A program made the translations under genes and the position numbers. A DNA stretch of 64,000 nucleotides from Ridgeia piscesae (taxonomy: Eukaryota; Annelida; Polychaeta; Sabellida; Siboglinidae). Shown in pieces: positions 28,301 to 31,300 of the stretch (the first letter of the stretch is position 1; every line of letters begins with the position of its first letter). The stretch is from NCBI GenBank assembly GCA_025642075.2, contig JAODUO010000476.1:263501-327500 (forward strand), read 5' to 3'. Below the pieces are notes generated by a model. The model was not told the origin of the DNA. It saw only the letters and a list, made by a program, of their open reading frames with translations, and searched no databases.

Positions 28301-31300
28301 ATAATTAATTAATAAAACATTATGAAATGAATATATTTATACTGCCTTTAGTTACTCTAATACACTTTCCGTCAGACCAATACGAAGGCAGTACTAAAAC
28401 AGCCAGATTAGAGAAATTTAAATAGATATGGTAATATATACATGTACATCAGGATAATTTCCCATGATACATTGGCAGCGTATGATGTCTGGCTTCATGC
28501 ATGCGTTCGTGCGTTTGTGTGTATGTTCATGCATGCATGTGTCCACTTTCATGCTGGAGTCCAGTAATCTTCCAGTTAACTGGCCTAAATTATTAGGGCT
28601 TTTTCAAGAGTTTTACCACATTTTTTCAATGTGTATATATTCGGAATGTCATTCTACATCACTTCCAGTACAAAGAAGCCTCATATTAATTTTTTAAATT
28701 GTGTTTTAGAGCAATTTAATACCATCGAGTCAACGTAATTAAGTCAATGTCATAGGGCGTGAGCAATTAGCGCACCCCAGATGCATCACCACCGCAAAGG
28801 CGATGTTTTGCAATTGGCGAATATGTCCCCAAAACTAAGGCTGCATCATTAATTTTTATTTATAAATTTAAGCTCAAGACAAATAAATCTGCATTATGCA
28901 ATGCAGACTTATATATGTCCTGAGTTTAAATTTATAAAAAATATTGCAATTTGTTTTTTATATTTTGCCATGCACATGCAAGACATCGCCTTTGCGGCTC
29001 TGATGCATCTGTCATGCATCAACTGCTTGCACCCTGTGACATCGCCTTATTTACATCAACTCGACGGCATTAAATTGATTTAAAACACAATTTAAAAAAT
29101 TATATCTGACTTCTTTCTACCGGAAATTATGTAGAATGACATTCCGAACATATATATACATCGAAAAATGTGGTAAAACAATTTTGAAAAGGCCCTAATA
29201 ATTTAAGCCAGTTAACTGGAATATTACCTGGAGTCCACCACCTCCTCTGTGTTTCTCACAGCCATGAAGTCTCTCATGATGGAGATGATCACTAGTCAAC
29301 AGCCTGAGGATGAGGGAGGATATTACAGCCATGAAACACTAGAACTAGTAATGAAGGCAAGTTCTCACCCTGTGTATGATATTTCTGCTTGAAAAACCAT
29401 TATCAGACCTGATTGAACTTTACTCCACATACTGGTGTCATGTATGTTGAACAAGGCCCGTAGCTGACGGATCGAAACATCATACTCATCGACAAATATT
29501 TGCTCCAAACTAAATTAAATCATGTAATAAACCATTCTTGGGGCCATGAACAATATATTCAGTATCATTATCATACCATTGTATTTACCAGCATCAGCTA
29601 AATGTAAAGATAGAATTTTTAAAGTAGTTGTTCACAGTTGTACATTGATTTGGTAATTTATTTATCTTTCCAATAATTTACTTAAACTATATAAACATCA
29701 CTATTCACTGACTTGTGCAGCAACTCCATTTTGGATTTGGCCCTCTGGCAGAAAATGCCAGCATTTTTTAGAGGGACCGAGGAGCTAAATCTTTTTTAAA
29801 TGGTCCATAGAAGTCAAATCAATCATCAAACCTTAGTAGCCAGAGAATGGTCACAAAACTGCAATTCTAGGCTAGATACAACATTTCTTTCACTTCATTG
29901 ATGTTAAAAAAACGTTACCATTATCACTGACAGTGTACGTAACTCTACCATTTCATTGACAGGGTACATAACTTTGCCACTTCCATTGACAGGATACAGA
30001 ACTTTACCATTTCCATTGACAGGTTACAGAACTTTACCACTTCCATTGACAGGATACATAACTTTACCACTTCCATTGACAGGTTACAGAACTTTACCAC
30101 TTCCATTGACAGGTTACAGAACTTTACCACTTCCATTGACAGGGTACAGAACTTTACCACTTCCATTGACAGGTTACAGAACTTTACCACTTCCATTGAC
30201 AGGATACAGAACTTTACCACTTCCATTGACAGGTTACAGAACTTTACCATTTCCATTGACAGGTTACAGAACTTTACCACTTCCATTGACAGGATACATA
30301 ACTTTACCACTTCCATTGACAGGTTACAGAACTTTACCACTTCCATTGACAGGGTACAGAACTTTACCACTTCCATTGACAGGATACATAACTTTACCAC
30401 TTCCATTGACAGGATACATAACTTTACCACTTCCATTGACAGGGTACAGAACTTTACCACTTCCATTGACAGGTTACAGAACTTTACCACTTCCATTGAC
30501 AGGATACAGAACTTTATCACTTCCGTTGACAGGATACATAACTTTACCACTTCCATTGGCAGGATACAGAACTTTATCACTTCCATTGACAGGGTACAGA
30601 ACTTTACCACTTCCATTGGCAGGATACAGAACTTTACCACTTCCATTGACAGGGTACAGAACTTTACCACTTCCATTGACAGGGTACAGAACTTTACCAC
30701 TTCCATTGACAGGATACAGAACTTTATCACTTCCGTTGACAGGATACATAACTTTACCACTTCCATTGACATGGTACATAACTTTACCACTTCCATTGAC
30801 AGGGTACAGAACTTTACCACTTCCATTGACAGGATACAGAACTTTACCACTTCCATTGACAGGGTTCAGAACTTTACCACTTCCATTGACAGGGTACAGA
30901 ACTTTACCACTTCCATTGACAGGGTACAGAACTTTACCACTTCCACTGACAGGGTACAGAACTTTACCACTTCCATTGACAGGGTACAGAACTTTACCAC
31001 TTCCATTGACAGGGTACAGAACTTTACCACTTCCATTGACAGGGTACAGAACTTTACCACTTCCATTGACAGGGTACAGAACTTTACCACTTCCATTGAC
31101 AGGGTACAGAACTTTACCACTTCCATTGACAGGGTACAGAACTTTACCACTTCCATTGACAGGGTACATAACTTTACCACTTCTACTGACGTGTTACAGA
31201 ACTTTACCACTTCCATTGACAGGTTACAGAACTTTACCACTTCCATTGACAGGGTACAGAACTTTACCACTTCCATTGACAGGTTACAGAACTTTACCAC

